Positions 33,716 to 46,300 of a stretch of 64,000 nucleotides of DNA are shown piece by piece. Below the pieces are notes generated by a model. That model did not search any database and had not been told where the DNA came from. It saw nothing but the letters and a program-made list of their open reading frames with translations. The first letter of the stretch is position 1. Each line of letters begins with the position of its first letter. The stretch is from Halisarca cf. caerulea (Eukaryota; Porifera; Demospongiae; Chondrillida; Halisarcidae): assembly GCA_963170055.1 (NCBI GenBank), contig CAUJGJ010000467.1, positions 410,901-474,900 on the forward strand. The letters are read 5' to 3'. Made by a program: the position numbers and the translations under genes.

Positions 33716-34607
33716 TTGTTGTATGATGTATTTTGTTGTATGGTGTTGTATGGTGTTGTATGGTGTTGTATGGTGTTGTATGGAGTTGTATGGAGTTGTA
33801 TGGTGTTGTGTTGTATGGTGTTGTATGGTGTTGTATGGTGCTGTATAGGGTTATATGGTGTGCAGGGTTGTATGGTGTTGTATGGTGTTGTATGGTGTTG
33901 TATGGTGTTGTATGGTGTTGTATGGTGTTGTATGGTGTTGTATGGTGCTGTATAGGGTTATATGGTGTGTAGGGTTGTATTGTGTTGTATGGTATTGTAT
34001 GGTGTTGTATGGTGTTGTATGTTGTTGTATGGTGTTGTATGGTGTTGTATGGTGTTGTATGGGGTTGTATTTTGTTGTATGGTGTTGTATGGTACTGTAT
34101 AGGGTTATATGGTGTGCAGGGTTGTATGGTGTTGTATGGTGTTGTATGGTGTTGTATGGTGTTGTATGGTGTTGTATGGTGTTGTATGGTGCTGTATAGG
34201 ATTATATGGTGTGTAGGGTTGTATGGTGTTGTATGGTGTTGTATGGTGTTGTGTGGTGTTGTATGGTGTTGTATGGTGTTGTATGGTGTTGTATGGTGCT
34301 GTATAGGGTTATATGGTGTGCAGGGTTGTATGGTGTTGCATGGTGTTGTATGGTGTTGTATGGTGTTGTATGGTGTTGTATGGTGTTGTATGGTGTTGTA
34401 TTTTATTGTATGGTGTTGTATGGTGTTGTATGGTGTTGTATGGTGTTGTATGGTGTTACATGGTGTTGTATGGTGTTGCATGTTGTTGTATGGTGTTGTA
34501 TTTTATTGTATAGTGTTGTATGGTGTTACATGGAGTTTTATGGTTTTGTATAGTGTTGTATGGTGTTGTATGGTGTTTTATAGTATACAGTACAGTGGAA
34601 ATGCCTC
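33716..34607. repeat. 10-bp satellite, second block
   Basis: Continuation of the TGTTGTATGG array with the same CTGTATAGGGTTATATGGTG interruptions. It ends in GTATACAGTACAGTGGAAATGCCTC, close to the array end at 32630-32655. Confidence 0.95.
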
Positions 34608-35934
34608 CACAGGCTCATTATAGCGCTTTTCGACTGGGGAAGAAAATGGCCGCCGCTCGAAATGGTAATATGTACATCGAATTTTACAGCTCAAACAACA
34701 ATGTACGTCAATTTTTACAACTGTTTAGTGTTTTAATGTTATTTGACGAAACAATAAACTACAAAACAGGCCCATGTGTCATATGCAGAAGTATAAAAAT
34801 GATTTTGAAAAAGGTACACTTTTTCTCTAAATGTCGATTTGGGGACGTGTAGACGGTCTCCCAAAGAGATGAAACTGGTATGAGATGAAAGAGTAAAGTT
34901 CATTTAAGATATGGATGCTGAGCGGAGAACATATAACTCCAACTGAAATAGTTATAACGAAAAATGTACTTTTACCGGGTAAAAATGGCTAAAAATGACA
35001 ATTAAAATGGTAATATCTTGGGCTAACCTGCTTATATAATCCCCGCTCAGCGAAAACAAGTAGACAAAAAGATTTTAAATCGTTGGATTCTTTTGTTGTT
35101 CGGAAAAAGTCCCGGGTACACGTCCCCAAAACAATATATTTGCAGGACGGTTCCAATCCGCCATTTTAGGATGACGTAAGGTGCGCGTCATCAGTATTGA
35201 GCATTTAAATTCGTATGGTACATTGGAAATAAGCGCCCTACAATGTTATCGTCTACGTGAACAATCGATCTGGTCGGCAATTTGTTGTGCGGAAAGTTCT
35301 ATTTTTCATTAAATGGTTCCAACAAGTATCGGTGAGTTCTTATGCATATATTCTTGTCATTGATAGTCATATCTGCGGCGAAAGTGGCATACTTGACGAC
35401 TAAGACTCAGAGACAGTGGCACTGGCTTGCGTGCGAAACTTGATCAATCGACTAGTACAAAGTCAGAAAGTGGACTGAGCCTGCTAACATTTTGCCGCTT
35501 TTGGCTAGTGTTTCATTCGTGATCTAGGATATCCTGGATAGTATAGTGCAGTTACCTTTCACAGCACTTTTTTACATTGATTCGGCATTCTGCAACGATC
35601 ATTCGAGGTGGGAAGGTCGATATCGGCGGTACCTGGCCCTTTTTGACGGTACTAGTGTAGCTTGAACATTGCGACTAAACATTGATGTGCTTTTACAAAT
35701 ACCTAAACAAAACTTATTAAGGCATAAAACGGCTTTTTGCCTTGTCAAAGTCGATACGATTCGAAAAGATTCTGCTATCGCTAAACCCCTGTAAGCGCCC
35801 GCTACTGATGACGTATTACAACGTTTATCTTCTGTTGGTAATGACGTATGGGTAAAATGTGACAAATTCCACAAATTCCATAACTTTGTCGCCTGTAATC
35901 CCCAACTTCCAAAAAGCGCTATAATGCCCCTGTG
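34608..35934 (+). mobile_element. 1,327-bp non-autonomous TIR element (CACAGG family 2)
   Basis: Ends CACAGGCTCATTATAGCGC and the complement of CACAGGGGCATTATAGCGC. A TC dinucleotide flanks both sides. The uninterrupted target is present in the paralogous array edge at 32650 (AATGCCTCAGTAAGC), which supports the boundaries and the 2-bp duplication. The interior has no recognisable transposase. It shares CACAGG termini with the 760-bp family but has a different interior. Confidence 0.92.
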
Positions 35935-36420
35935 TCAGTAAGCATTTGCCATATATTATTTGACCACACCCATATGCCCAAATGTGTCTTTGATGCGGGA
36001 AGCCATGTGGTGTGGTGGGAAATGTAAATTTTCACCTCAGGATGCGTTCCCTTTGATGCGGGAAGCCATGTTGTGTCGTGGGAAATGTAAATTTTAACTT
36101 TAGGATGTGTTCCCTTTGATGCAGGAAGCAATGTGCTGTCTTGGGAAATGTAAATTTTCACCTCAGAATGTGTTAACTTTGATGAGGGAAGCCATGTGGT
36201 GTGGAGGGAAATGTAAATTTTCACCTCAGGATGTGTTAACTTTGATGCGGGAAGCCATGAGGTGTGGTGGGAAATGTAAATTTTCACCAATGATGTGTTC
36301 CCTTTCATGCGGGAAGCCATGTTGTGTCGTGGGAAATGTAAATTTACACCTATGATGTGTTCCCTTTCATGCGGGAAGCCATGTGGTGTGGTGGGAAATG
36401 TAAATTTTCACCTAAGGATG
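35935..36420. repeat. 63-bp satellite, right block
   Basis: Third copy of the AGTAAGCATTTGCC edge (35937-35990), then about seven 63-bp units ending at about 36420. Confidence 0.93.
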
Positions 36421-37084
36421 TCGCATGTGAGACATGTCCAGGTTTGTTATGATAGCGCCCCTCAGTTTGCATAGTGATAAAATGTGGGTTTTCGGCGCCT
36501 ACAAGGTATTAGTCACGCATTTATCCCGTGATTTGAGCTGTTATTCGGGCGTATACGAATGTCGAATCCGTGTTTAGTGACGTTTTCTTTCGTCACAGTT
36601 GTTCTGTCACATGTTGGCTCATGACCTAACTGGATGTTCTTCGGAATTTTAGTTTTCGGCTGGGTGCTACGCGAGGGAACAAGCTAGACACAGTTTCTTG
36701 ATGCGAACGTCGAGCTATTTATAGAATACAACTTTTCCATGTGGGGGCAAAATAACTTTTGTTCCTGCCCGAAGTTATCGGAGCTTCAATTTTGTGGATT
36801 GAGGGCCAATTTCGCAGATCTCGGCTTCAGAGAGGAATTGCCAATGCCCCCGCATGGAAAAGTTAGTAAATGTGTTGCTATAGCTATTTATGTCAGAAAA
36901 TAGTCTTAAAAGTGTTCATTCATGTAGCACCCAAAGCGTTTCGCTTTCTACTAGGGCTTACAAAAACCTCACTAATTCCTTCGCGACAACAACAGGCCTC
37001 TCAAAAGGGAAATTATCGAAAGGTTTATGGGTCTACCTACTCGTTAAGCCCTCGTTCGACGCTCTGAAGCTTCTACAAGTTGAG
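36421..37084. other. Non-satellite spacer between two satellite domains
   Basis: About 660 bp of non-repetitive sequence. It contains an inverted pair, AACTTTTCCATGTGGGGGCA (36728-36747) and its near-complement TGCCCCCGCATGGAAAAGTT (36845-36864). No gene is recognised; a frame at 36890-37210 runs into the satellite and is not supported. Confidence 0.6.
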
Positions 37085-39494
37085 AACCGAAGTTATAAAA
37101 AAGTATTATTGGAATTGGTGGTTCTAAGACCAATATTTTGCAATAGCACCACGCACATTCCCAGTGGACACACATGTAGTTTTCGAAGATCTGCGGGCGT
37201 ATTTGTGTAGTGTTGGATATGCTCGTGCTAATACCAATATTTGGCACAAGCACCACGCGCATTCCCACACGTGAGGTTTCTGAAGTTTTGCATGCATATC
37301 TGTGTAGTTTTAAATATGCTGGTGTTAAGACCAATATTTGGCATATGGTAACCTTAAAAAACCCTAACTCTAACCCCTACCCACATTCCCAGTTGATGCA
37401 CATCAAGTTTCTGTTTTGCTGAGGGCAAAATTGTGTTATATTTGTATTGGCGGTTATAAGACCAATATTTTGCACTAGCACCACGCACATTCCCCGTAGA
37501 CACAATTGAAGTTTCTGAAGTGCTGTGGGCGTATTTGTGTAGTGTTGGATATGCTGGTGCTAATACCAATATTTGGCACTAGCACCACGTACATTCCCAG
37601 TGGACACACATGAAGTTTCTGAAGTGCTGTGGGCATATTTGTGTAGTGTTGGATATGCTGGTGCTAATACCAATATTTGGCACTAGCACCACGTACATTC
37701 CCAGTGGACACACATGAAGTTTCTGAAGTGCTGTGGGCGTATTTGTGTAGTGTTGGATATGCTGGTGCTAATACCAATATTTGGCACTAGCACCACGCAC
37801 ATTCCCAGTGGACACACATGAAGTTTCTTAACTACTGTGGGCGTATTTGTGTAGTGTTGGATATGCTGGTGCTAATACCAATATTTGGCACTAGCACCAC
37901 GCACATTCCCAGTGGACACACATGACCTTTCTGAAGTGCTGTGGGCGTATTTGTGTAGTGTTGGATATGCTGGTGCTAATACAAAAATTTGGCACTAGCA
38001 CCACGCACATTCCCAGTGGACACACATGAAGTTTCTTAACTACTGTGGGCGTATTTGTGTAATGTTGGATATGCTGGTGCTAATACCAGTATTTGGCACT
38101 AGCACCACGCACATTCCCAGTGGACACACATGACCTTTCTGAAGTGCTGTGGGCGTATTTGTGTAGTGTTGGATATGCTGGTGCTAATACCAATATTTGG
38201 CACTAGCACCACGCACATTCCAAGTGGACACACATGAAGTTTCTTAACTACTGTGGGCGTATTTGTGTAGTGTTGGATATGCTGGTGCTAATACCAATAT
38301 TTGGCACTAGCACCACGCACATTCCCAGTGGACACACATGACCTTTCTAAAGTGCTGTGGGCGTATTTGTGTAGTGTTGGATATGCTGGTGCTAATACCA
38401 ATATTTGGCACTAGCACCACGCACATTCCCAGTGGACACACATGAAGTTTCTTAACTGCTGTGGGCGTATTTGTGTAGTGTTGGATATGCTGGTGCTAAT
38501 ACCAATATTTGGCACTAGCACCACGCACATTCCCAGTGGACACACATGACCTTTCTGAAGTGCTGTGGGCGTATTTGTGTACTGTTGGATATGCTGGTGC
38601 TAATACCAATATTTGGCACTAGCACCACGCACATTCCCAGTGGACACACATGAAGTTTCTTAACTACTGTGGGCGTATTTGGGTAGTGTTGGATATGCTG
38701 GTGCTAATACCAATATTTGGCACTAGCACCACGCACATTCCCAGTGGACACACATGAAGTTTCTTAACTACTGTGGGCGTATTTGTGTAATGTTGGATAT
38801 GCTGGTGCTAATACCAATATTTGGCACTAGCACCACGCACATTCCCAGTGGACACACATGAAGTTTCTGAAGTGCTGTGGGCGTATTTGTGTAGTGTTGA
38901 TATGCTGGTGCTAATACCAATATTTGGCACTAGCACCACGCACATTCCCAGTGGACACACATGAAGTTTCTTAACTACTGTGGGCGTATTTGGGTAGTGT
39001 TGGATATGCTGGTGCTAATACCAATATTTGGCACTAGCACCACGCACATTCCCAGTGGACACACATGAAGTTTCTGAAGTGCTGTGGGCGTATTTGTGTA
39101 GTGTTGGATATGCTGGTGCTAATACCAATATTTGGCACTAGCACCACGCACATTCCCAGTGGACACACATGAAGTTTCTGAAGTGCTGTGGGCGTATTTG
39201 TGTAGTGTTGGATATGCTGGTGCTAATACCAATATTTGGCACTAGCACCACGCACATTCCCAGTGGACACACATGAAGTTTCTTAACTACTGTGGGCGTA
39301 TTTGTGTAGTGTTGGATATGCTGGTGCTAATACAAATATTTGGCACTAGCACCACGCACATTCCCAGTGGACACACATGAAGTTTCTGAAGTGCTGTGGG
39401 CGTATTTGTGTAGTGTTGGATATGCTGGTGCTAATACCAATATTTGGCACTAGCACAACGCACATTCCCAGTGGACACACATGAAGTTTCTTAA
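37085..39494. repeat. 104-bp satellite, left part with divergent edge
   Basis: The first four or five monomers (37085-37560) are strongly diverged and interrupted; after that units are nearly uniform. Unit: TGAAGTTTCTGAAGTGCTGT, GGGCGTATTTGTGTAGTGTT, GGATATGCTGGTGCTAATAC, CAATATTTGGCACTAGCACC, ACGCACATTCCCAGTGGACA, CACA. Divergent edge units are typical of satellite array borders. Confidence 0.97.
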
Positions 39495-40387
39495 CCCTTT
39501 ATCGTGGAACAAAAGTGCCCGCGAATAACGCGTTATCGTGGAAAAGCCACTATAGTGGCTCAACTAGTAGTTGTGGGAGATCAGCGTATCTTAGCGAAAT
39601 TTGTTCAAATTTTATATGCAGACTACGTGTGGTGATAAAGGCACATGCCAGCAATTCAAGAGCTGTGGTGCACATTACAACGAAGTTGTAACAAATAGAA
39701 AATAGTACAAAAAAGAACTGAATTACTGTGTTATGCGGCGATTATACAATGATATGCGGAATTATGCAATGTTTTACGAAGAATTTGTTTCGTCGAAATG
39801 AGGTTCTTGGCGAAAACGAAGAGTTACAAGCTCTTGCACCTTGTTACTGCTTGCAACTGTACCTTTTCGTACCCTCTGAAGAGTAATCCTTCGAAATGAT
39901 GCCAAAAATCAGGAAGAAATTCCATCGTTCGACGGAATTCGCACGACAGTTTCCTTACTCGCTTCCTCAAGTGCCAGGGCTTTACCTTCAGCTGAAATTG
40001 GACGAACTACTCATTTAGGGCTTGTTTGGTACCCCACAGTGGATTTGTGCTACTTCTGGATGGTTTCTGTGGTGAAAGTAAGCTGTTCGAACAGTGAGTA
40101 TTTTCACCCGTCGACGGAACGTTTATACCCTTAGATTTCGATCTATTCCAAGTTAGTGTGCGGAAATTTCCTTTAGTTAAGTATTCATTTGTGTTTCTTA
40201 TAAGCTTGAGGAGCTTTAAAAATGTTAAATGTTCCGAAAGCAATGGAATTCGCTTCGAAAATGCTTGAAAAAGAAGGAGCCACTATAGTGGCTTTTCCAT
40301 GACTACGGTTACACAATTTCACCATTTAGCCCACAACAGGGATTGGTCACGCGAGAGCCACTATAGTGGCTCATCCACGATAAAGGG
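39495..40387. mobile_element. 893-bp piggyBac-type non-autonomous element in the 104-bp satellite
   Basis: Inverted ends CCCTTTATCGTGGA (39495-39508) and TCCACGATAAAGGG (40374-40387), flanked by TTAA at 39491-39494 and 40388-40391. TTAA duplications and CCY ends are diagnostic of piggyBac elements. The TTAA comes from the satellite monomer itself (TTTCTTAACTACTG). Three copies of the palindrome AGCCACTATAGTGGCT lie near the ends (about 39546, 40278, 40356). A 78-residue minus frame (40007-40243) shows no transposase signature that I can recognise. Confidence 0.94.
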
Positions 40388-43300
40388 TTAACTACTGTGG
40401 GCGTATTTGTGTAATATTGGATATGCTGGTGCTAATACCAGTATTTGGAACTAGCACCACGCACATTCCCAGTGGACACACATGACCTTTCTGAAGTGCT
40501 GTGGGCGTATTAGTGCAGTGTTGGATATGCTGGTGCTAATACCAATATTTGGCACTAGCACCACGCACATTCCCAGTGGACACACATGACCTTTCTGAAG
40601 TGCTGTGGGCGTATTTGTGTAGTGTTGGATATGCTGGTGCTAATACCAATATTTGGCACTAGCACCACGCACATTCCAAGTGGACACACATGAAGTTTCT
40701 TAACTACTGTGGGCGTATTTGTGTAGTGTTGGATATGTTGGTGCTAATACCAATATTTGGCACTAGCACCACACACATTCCCAGTGGACACACATGACCT
40801 TTCTGAAGTGCTGTGGGCGTATTTGTGTAGTGTTGGATATGCTGGTGCTAATACCAATATTTGGCACTAGCACCACGCACATTCCCAGTGGACACACATG
40901 AAGTTTCTGAAATGCTGTGGGCGTATTTGTGTAGTGTTGGATATGCTGGTGCTAATACCAATATTTGGCACTAGCACCACGCACATTCCCAGTGGACACA
41001 CATGAAGTTTCTTAACTACTGTGGGCGTATTTGTGTAATGTTGGATATGCTGGTGCTAATACCAATATTTGGCACTAGCACCACGCACATTCCCAGTGGA
41101 CACACATGAAGTTTCTTAACTACTGTGGGCGTATTTGTGTAATGTTGGATATGCTGGTGCTAATACCAATATTTGGCACTAGCACCACGCACATTCCCAG
41201 TGGACACACATGACCTTTCTGAAGTGCTGTGGGCGTATTTGTGTAATGTTGGATATGCTGGTGCTAATACCAATATTTGGCACTAGCACCACGCACATTC
41301 CCAGTGGACACACATGAAGTTTCTTAACTACTGTGGGCGTATTTAAGTAGTGTTGGATATGCTGGTGCTAATACCAATATTTGGCACTAGCACCACGCAC
41401 ATTCCCAGTGGACACACATGACCTTTCTGAAGTGCTGTGGGCGTATTAGTGCAGTGTTGGATATGCTGGTGCTAATACCAATATTTGGCACTAGCACCAC
41501 GCACATTCCCAGTGGACACACATGACCTTTCTGAAGTGCTGTGGGCGTATTTGTGTAGTGTTGGATATGCTGGTGCTAATACCAATATTTGGCACTAGCA
41601 CCACGCACATTCCAAGTGGACACACATGAAGTTCCTTAACTACTGTGGGCGTATTTGTGTAGTGTTGGATATGTTGGTGCTAATACCAATATTTGGCACT
41701 AGCACCACACACATTCCCAGTGGACACACATGACCTTTCTGAAGTGCTGTGGGCGTATTTGTGTAGTGTTGGATATGCTGGTGCTAATACCAATATTTGG
41801 CACTAGCACCACGCACATTCCCAGTGGACACACATGAAGTTTCTGAAATGCTGTGGGCGTATTTGTGTAGTGTTGGATATGCTGGTGCTAATACCAATAT
41901 TTGGCACTAGCACCACGCACATTCCCAGTGGACACACATGAAGTTTCTTAACTACTGTGGGCGTATTTGTGTAATGTTGGATATGCTGGTGCTAATACCA
42001 ATATTTGGCACTAGCACCACGCACATTCCCAGTGGACACACATGACCTTTCTGAAGTGCTGTGGGCGTATTTGTGTAGTGTTGGATATGCTGGTGCTAAT
42101 ACCAATATTTGGCACTAGCACCACGCACATTCCCAGTGGACACACATGAAGTTTCTGAAGTGCTGTGGGCGTATTTGTGTAGTGTTGGATATGCTGGTGC
42201 TAATACCAATATTTGGCACTAGCACCACGCACATTCCCAGTGGACACACATGAAGTTTCTTAACTACTGTGGGCGTATTTGTGTAGTGTTGGATATGCTG
42301 GTGCTAATACCAATATTTGGCACTAGCACCACGCACATTCCCAGTGGACACACATGAAGTTTCTGAAGTGCTGTGGGCGTATTTGTGTAGTGTTGGATAT
42401 GCTGGTGCTAATACCATTATTTGGCACTAGCACCACGCACATTCCGAGTGGACACACATGACCTTTCTGAAGTGCTGTGGGCGTATTAGTGCAGTGTTGG
42501 ATATGCTGGTGCTAATACCAATATTTGGCACTAGCACCACACACATTCCCAGTGGACACACATGACCTTTCTGAAGTGCTGTGGGCGTATTTGTGTAGTG
42601 TTGGATATGCTGGTGCTAATACCAATATTTGGCACTAGCACCACGCACATTCCAAGTGGACACACATGAAGTTTCTTAACTACTGTGGGCGTATTTGTGT
42701 AGTGTTGGATATGTTGGTGCTAATACCAATATTTGGCACTAGCACCACACACATTCCCAGTGGACACACATGACCTTTCTGAAGTGCTGTGGGCGTATTT
42801 GTGTAGTGTTGGATATGCTGGTGCTAATACCAATATTTGGCACTAGCACCACGCACATTCCCAGTGGACACACATGAAGTTTCTGAAATGCTGTGGGCGT
42901 ATTTGTGTAGTGTTGGATATGCTGGTGCTAATACCAATATTTGGCACTAGCACCACGCACATTCCCAGTGGACACACATGAAGTTTCTTAACTACTGTGG
43001 GCGTATTTGTGTAATGTTGGATATGCTGGTGCTAATACCAATATTTGGCACTAGCACCACGCACATTCCCAGTGGACACACATGAAGTTTCTTAACTACT
43101 GTGGGCGTATTTGTGTAATGTTGGATATGCTGGTGCTAATACCAATATTTGGCACTAGCACCACGCACATTCCCAGTGGACACACATGACCTTTCTGAAG
43201 TGCTGTGGGCGTATTTGTGTAATGTTGGATATGCTGGTGCTAATACCAATATTTGGCACTAGCACCACGCACATTCCCAGTGGACACACATGAAGTTTCT

Positions 43301-46300
43301 TAACTACTGTGGGCGTATTTAAGTAGTGTTGGATATGCTGGTGCTAATACCAATATTTGGCACTAGCACCACGCACATTCCCAGTGGACACACATGACCT
43401 TTCTGAAGTGCTGTGGGCGTATTAGTGCAGTGTTGGATATGCTGGTGCTAATACCAATATTTGGCACTAGCACCACGCACATTCCCAGTGGACACACATG
43501 ACCTTTCTGAAGTGCTGTGGGCGTATTTGTGTAGTGTTGGATATGCTGGTGCTAATACCAATATTTGGCACTAGCACCACGCACATTCCAAGTGGACACA
43601 CATGAAGTTCCTTAACTACTGTGGGCGTATTTGTGTAGTGTTGGATATGTTGGTGCTAATACCAATATTTGGCACTAGCACCACACACATTCCCAGTGGA
43701 CACACATGACCTTTCTGAAGTGCTGTGGGCGTATTTGTGTAGTGTTGGATATGCTGGTGCTAATACCAATATTTGGCACTAGCACCACGCACATTCCCAG
43801 TGGACACACATGAAGTTTCTGAAATGCTGTGGGCGTATTTGTGTAGTGTTGGATATGCTGGTGCTAATACCAATATTTGGCACTAGCACCACGCACATTC
43901 CCAGTGGACACACATGAAGTTTCTTAACTACTGTGGGCGTATTTGTGTAATGTTGGATATGCTGGTGCTAATACCAATATTTGGCACTAGCACCACGCAC
44001 ATTCCCAGTGGACACACATGACCTTTCTGAAGTGCTGTGGGCGTATTTGTGTAGTGTTGGATATGCTGGTGCTAATACCAATATTTGGCACTAGCACCAC
44101 GCACATTCCCAGTGGACACACATGAAGTTTCTGAAGTGCTGTGGGCGTATTTGTGTAGTGTTGGATATGCTGGTGCTAATACCAATATTTGGCACTAGCA
44201 CCACGCACATTCCCAGTGGACACACATGAAGTTTCTTAACTACTGTGGGCGTATTTGTGTAGTGTTGGATATGCTGGTGCTAATACCAATATTTGGCACT
44301 AGCACCACGCACATTCCCAGTGGACACACATGAAGTTTCTGAAGTGCTGTGGGCGTATTTGTGTAGTGTTGGATATGCTGGTGCTAATACCATTATTTGG
44401 CACTAGCACCACGCACATTCCGAGTGGACACACATGACCTTTCTGAAGTGCTGTGGGCGTATTAGTGCAGTGTTGGATATGCTGGTGCTAATACCAATAT
44501 TTGGTACTAGCACCACACACATTCCCAGTGGACACACATGACCTTTCTGAAGTGCTGTGGGCGTATTTGTGTAGTGTTGGATATGCTGGTGCTAATACCA
44601 ATATTTGGCACTAGCACCACGCACATTCCCAGTGGACACACATGAAGTTTCTGAAATGCTGTGGGCGTATTTGTGTAGTGTTGGATATGCTGGTGCTAAT
44701 ACCAATATTTGGCACTAGCACCACGCACATTCCCAGTGGACACACATGAAGTTTCTGAAGTGCTGTGGGCGTATTTGTGTAGTGTTGGATATGCTGGTGC
44801 TAATACCAATATTTGGCACTAGCACCACGCACATTCCCAGTGGACACACATGACCTTTCTAAAGTGCTGTGGGCGTATTTGTGTAGTGTTGGATATGCTG
44901 GTGCTAATACAAATATTTGGCACTAGCACCACGCACATTCCCAGTGGACACACATGAAGTTTCTTAACTACTGTGGGCGTATTTGTGTAGTGTTGGATAT
45001 GCTGGTGCTAATACCAATATTTGGCACTAGCACCACGCACATTCCCAGTGGACACACATGACCTTTCTGAAGTGCTGTGGGCGTATTTGTGTAGTGTTGG
45101 ATATGCTGGTGCTAATACCAATATTTGGCACTAGCACCACGCACATTCCCAGTGGACACACATGAAGTTTCTTAACTACTGTGGGCGTATTTGTGTAATG
45201 TTGGATATGCTGGTGCTAATACCAATATTTGGCACTAGCACCACGCACATTCCCAGTGGACACACATGACCTTTCTGAAGTGCTGTGGGCGTATTTGTGT
45301 AGTGTTGGATATGCTGGTGCTAATACCAATATTTGGCACTAGCACCACGCACATTCCCAGTGGACACACATGAAGTTTCTTAACTACTGTGGGCGTATTG
45401 GTGTAGTGTTGGATATGCTGGTGCTAATACCAATATTTGGCACTAGCACCACGCACATTCCCAGTGGACACACATGAAGTTTCTGAAGTGCTGTGGGCGT
45501 ATTTGTGTAGTGTTGGATATGCTGGTGCTAATACCAATATTTGGCACTAGCACCACGCACATTCCCAGTGGACACACATGACCTTTCTAAAGTGCTATGG
45601 GCGTATTTGTGTAGTGTTGGATATGCTGCTGCTAATACAAATATTTGGCACTAGCACCACGCACATTCCCAGTGGACACACATGAAGTTTCTTAACTACT
45701 GTGGGCGTATTTGTGTAGTGTTGGATATGCTGGTGCTAATACCAATATTTGGCACTAGCACCACGCACATTCCCAGTGGACACACATGAAGTTTCTGAAG
45801 TGCTGTGGGCGTATTTGTGTAGTGTTGGATATGCTGGTGCTAATACCAATATTTGGCACTAGCACCACGCACATTCCCAGTGGACACACATGAAGTTTCT
45901 TAAGTACTGTGGGCGTATTTGTGTAATGTTGGATATGCTGGTGCTAATACCAATATTTGGCACTAGCACCACGCACATTCCCAGTGGACACACATGACCT
46001 TTCTGAAGTGCTGTGGGCGTATTTGTGTAGTGTTGGATATGCTGGTGCTAATACCAATATTTGGCACTAGCACCACGCACATTCCCAGTGGACACACATG
46101 AAGTTTCTTAACTACTGTGGGCGTATTTGGGTAGTGTTGGATATGCTGGTGCTAATACCAATATTTGGCACTAGCACCACGCACATTCCCAGTGGACACA
46201 CATGAAGTTTCTGAAGTGCTGTGGGCGTATTTGTGTAGTGTTGGATATGCTGGTGCTAATACCAATATTTGGCACTAGCACCACGCACATTCCCAGTGGA

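Noticed and set aside
31973..34623. VLYGVVWCCM and TPYNTIQHHT frames
   Set aside because: Translation of the 10-bp satellite; no selection for protein is apparent.
28275..36420. CRISPR-like regular repeat arrays
   Set aside because: Units are contiguous with no unique spacers, in an animal genome; these are satellites.
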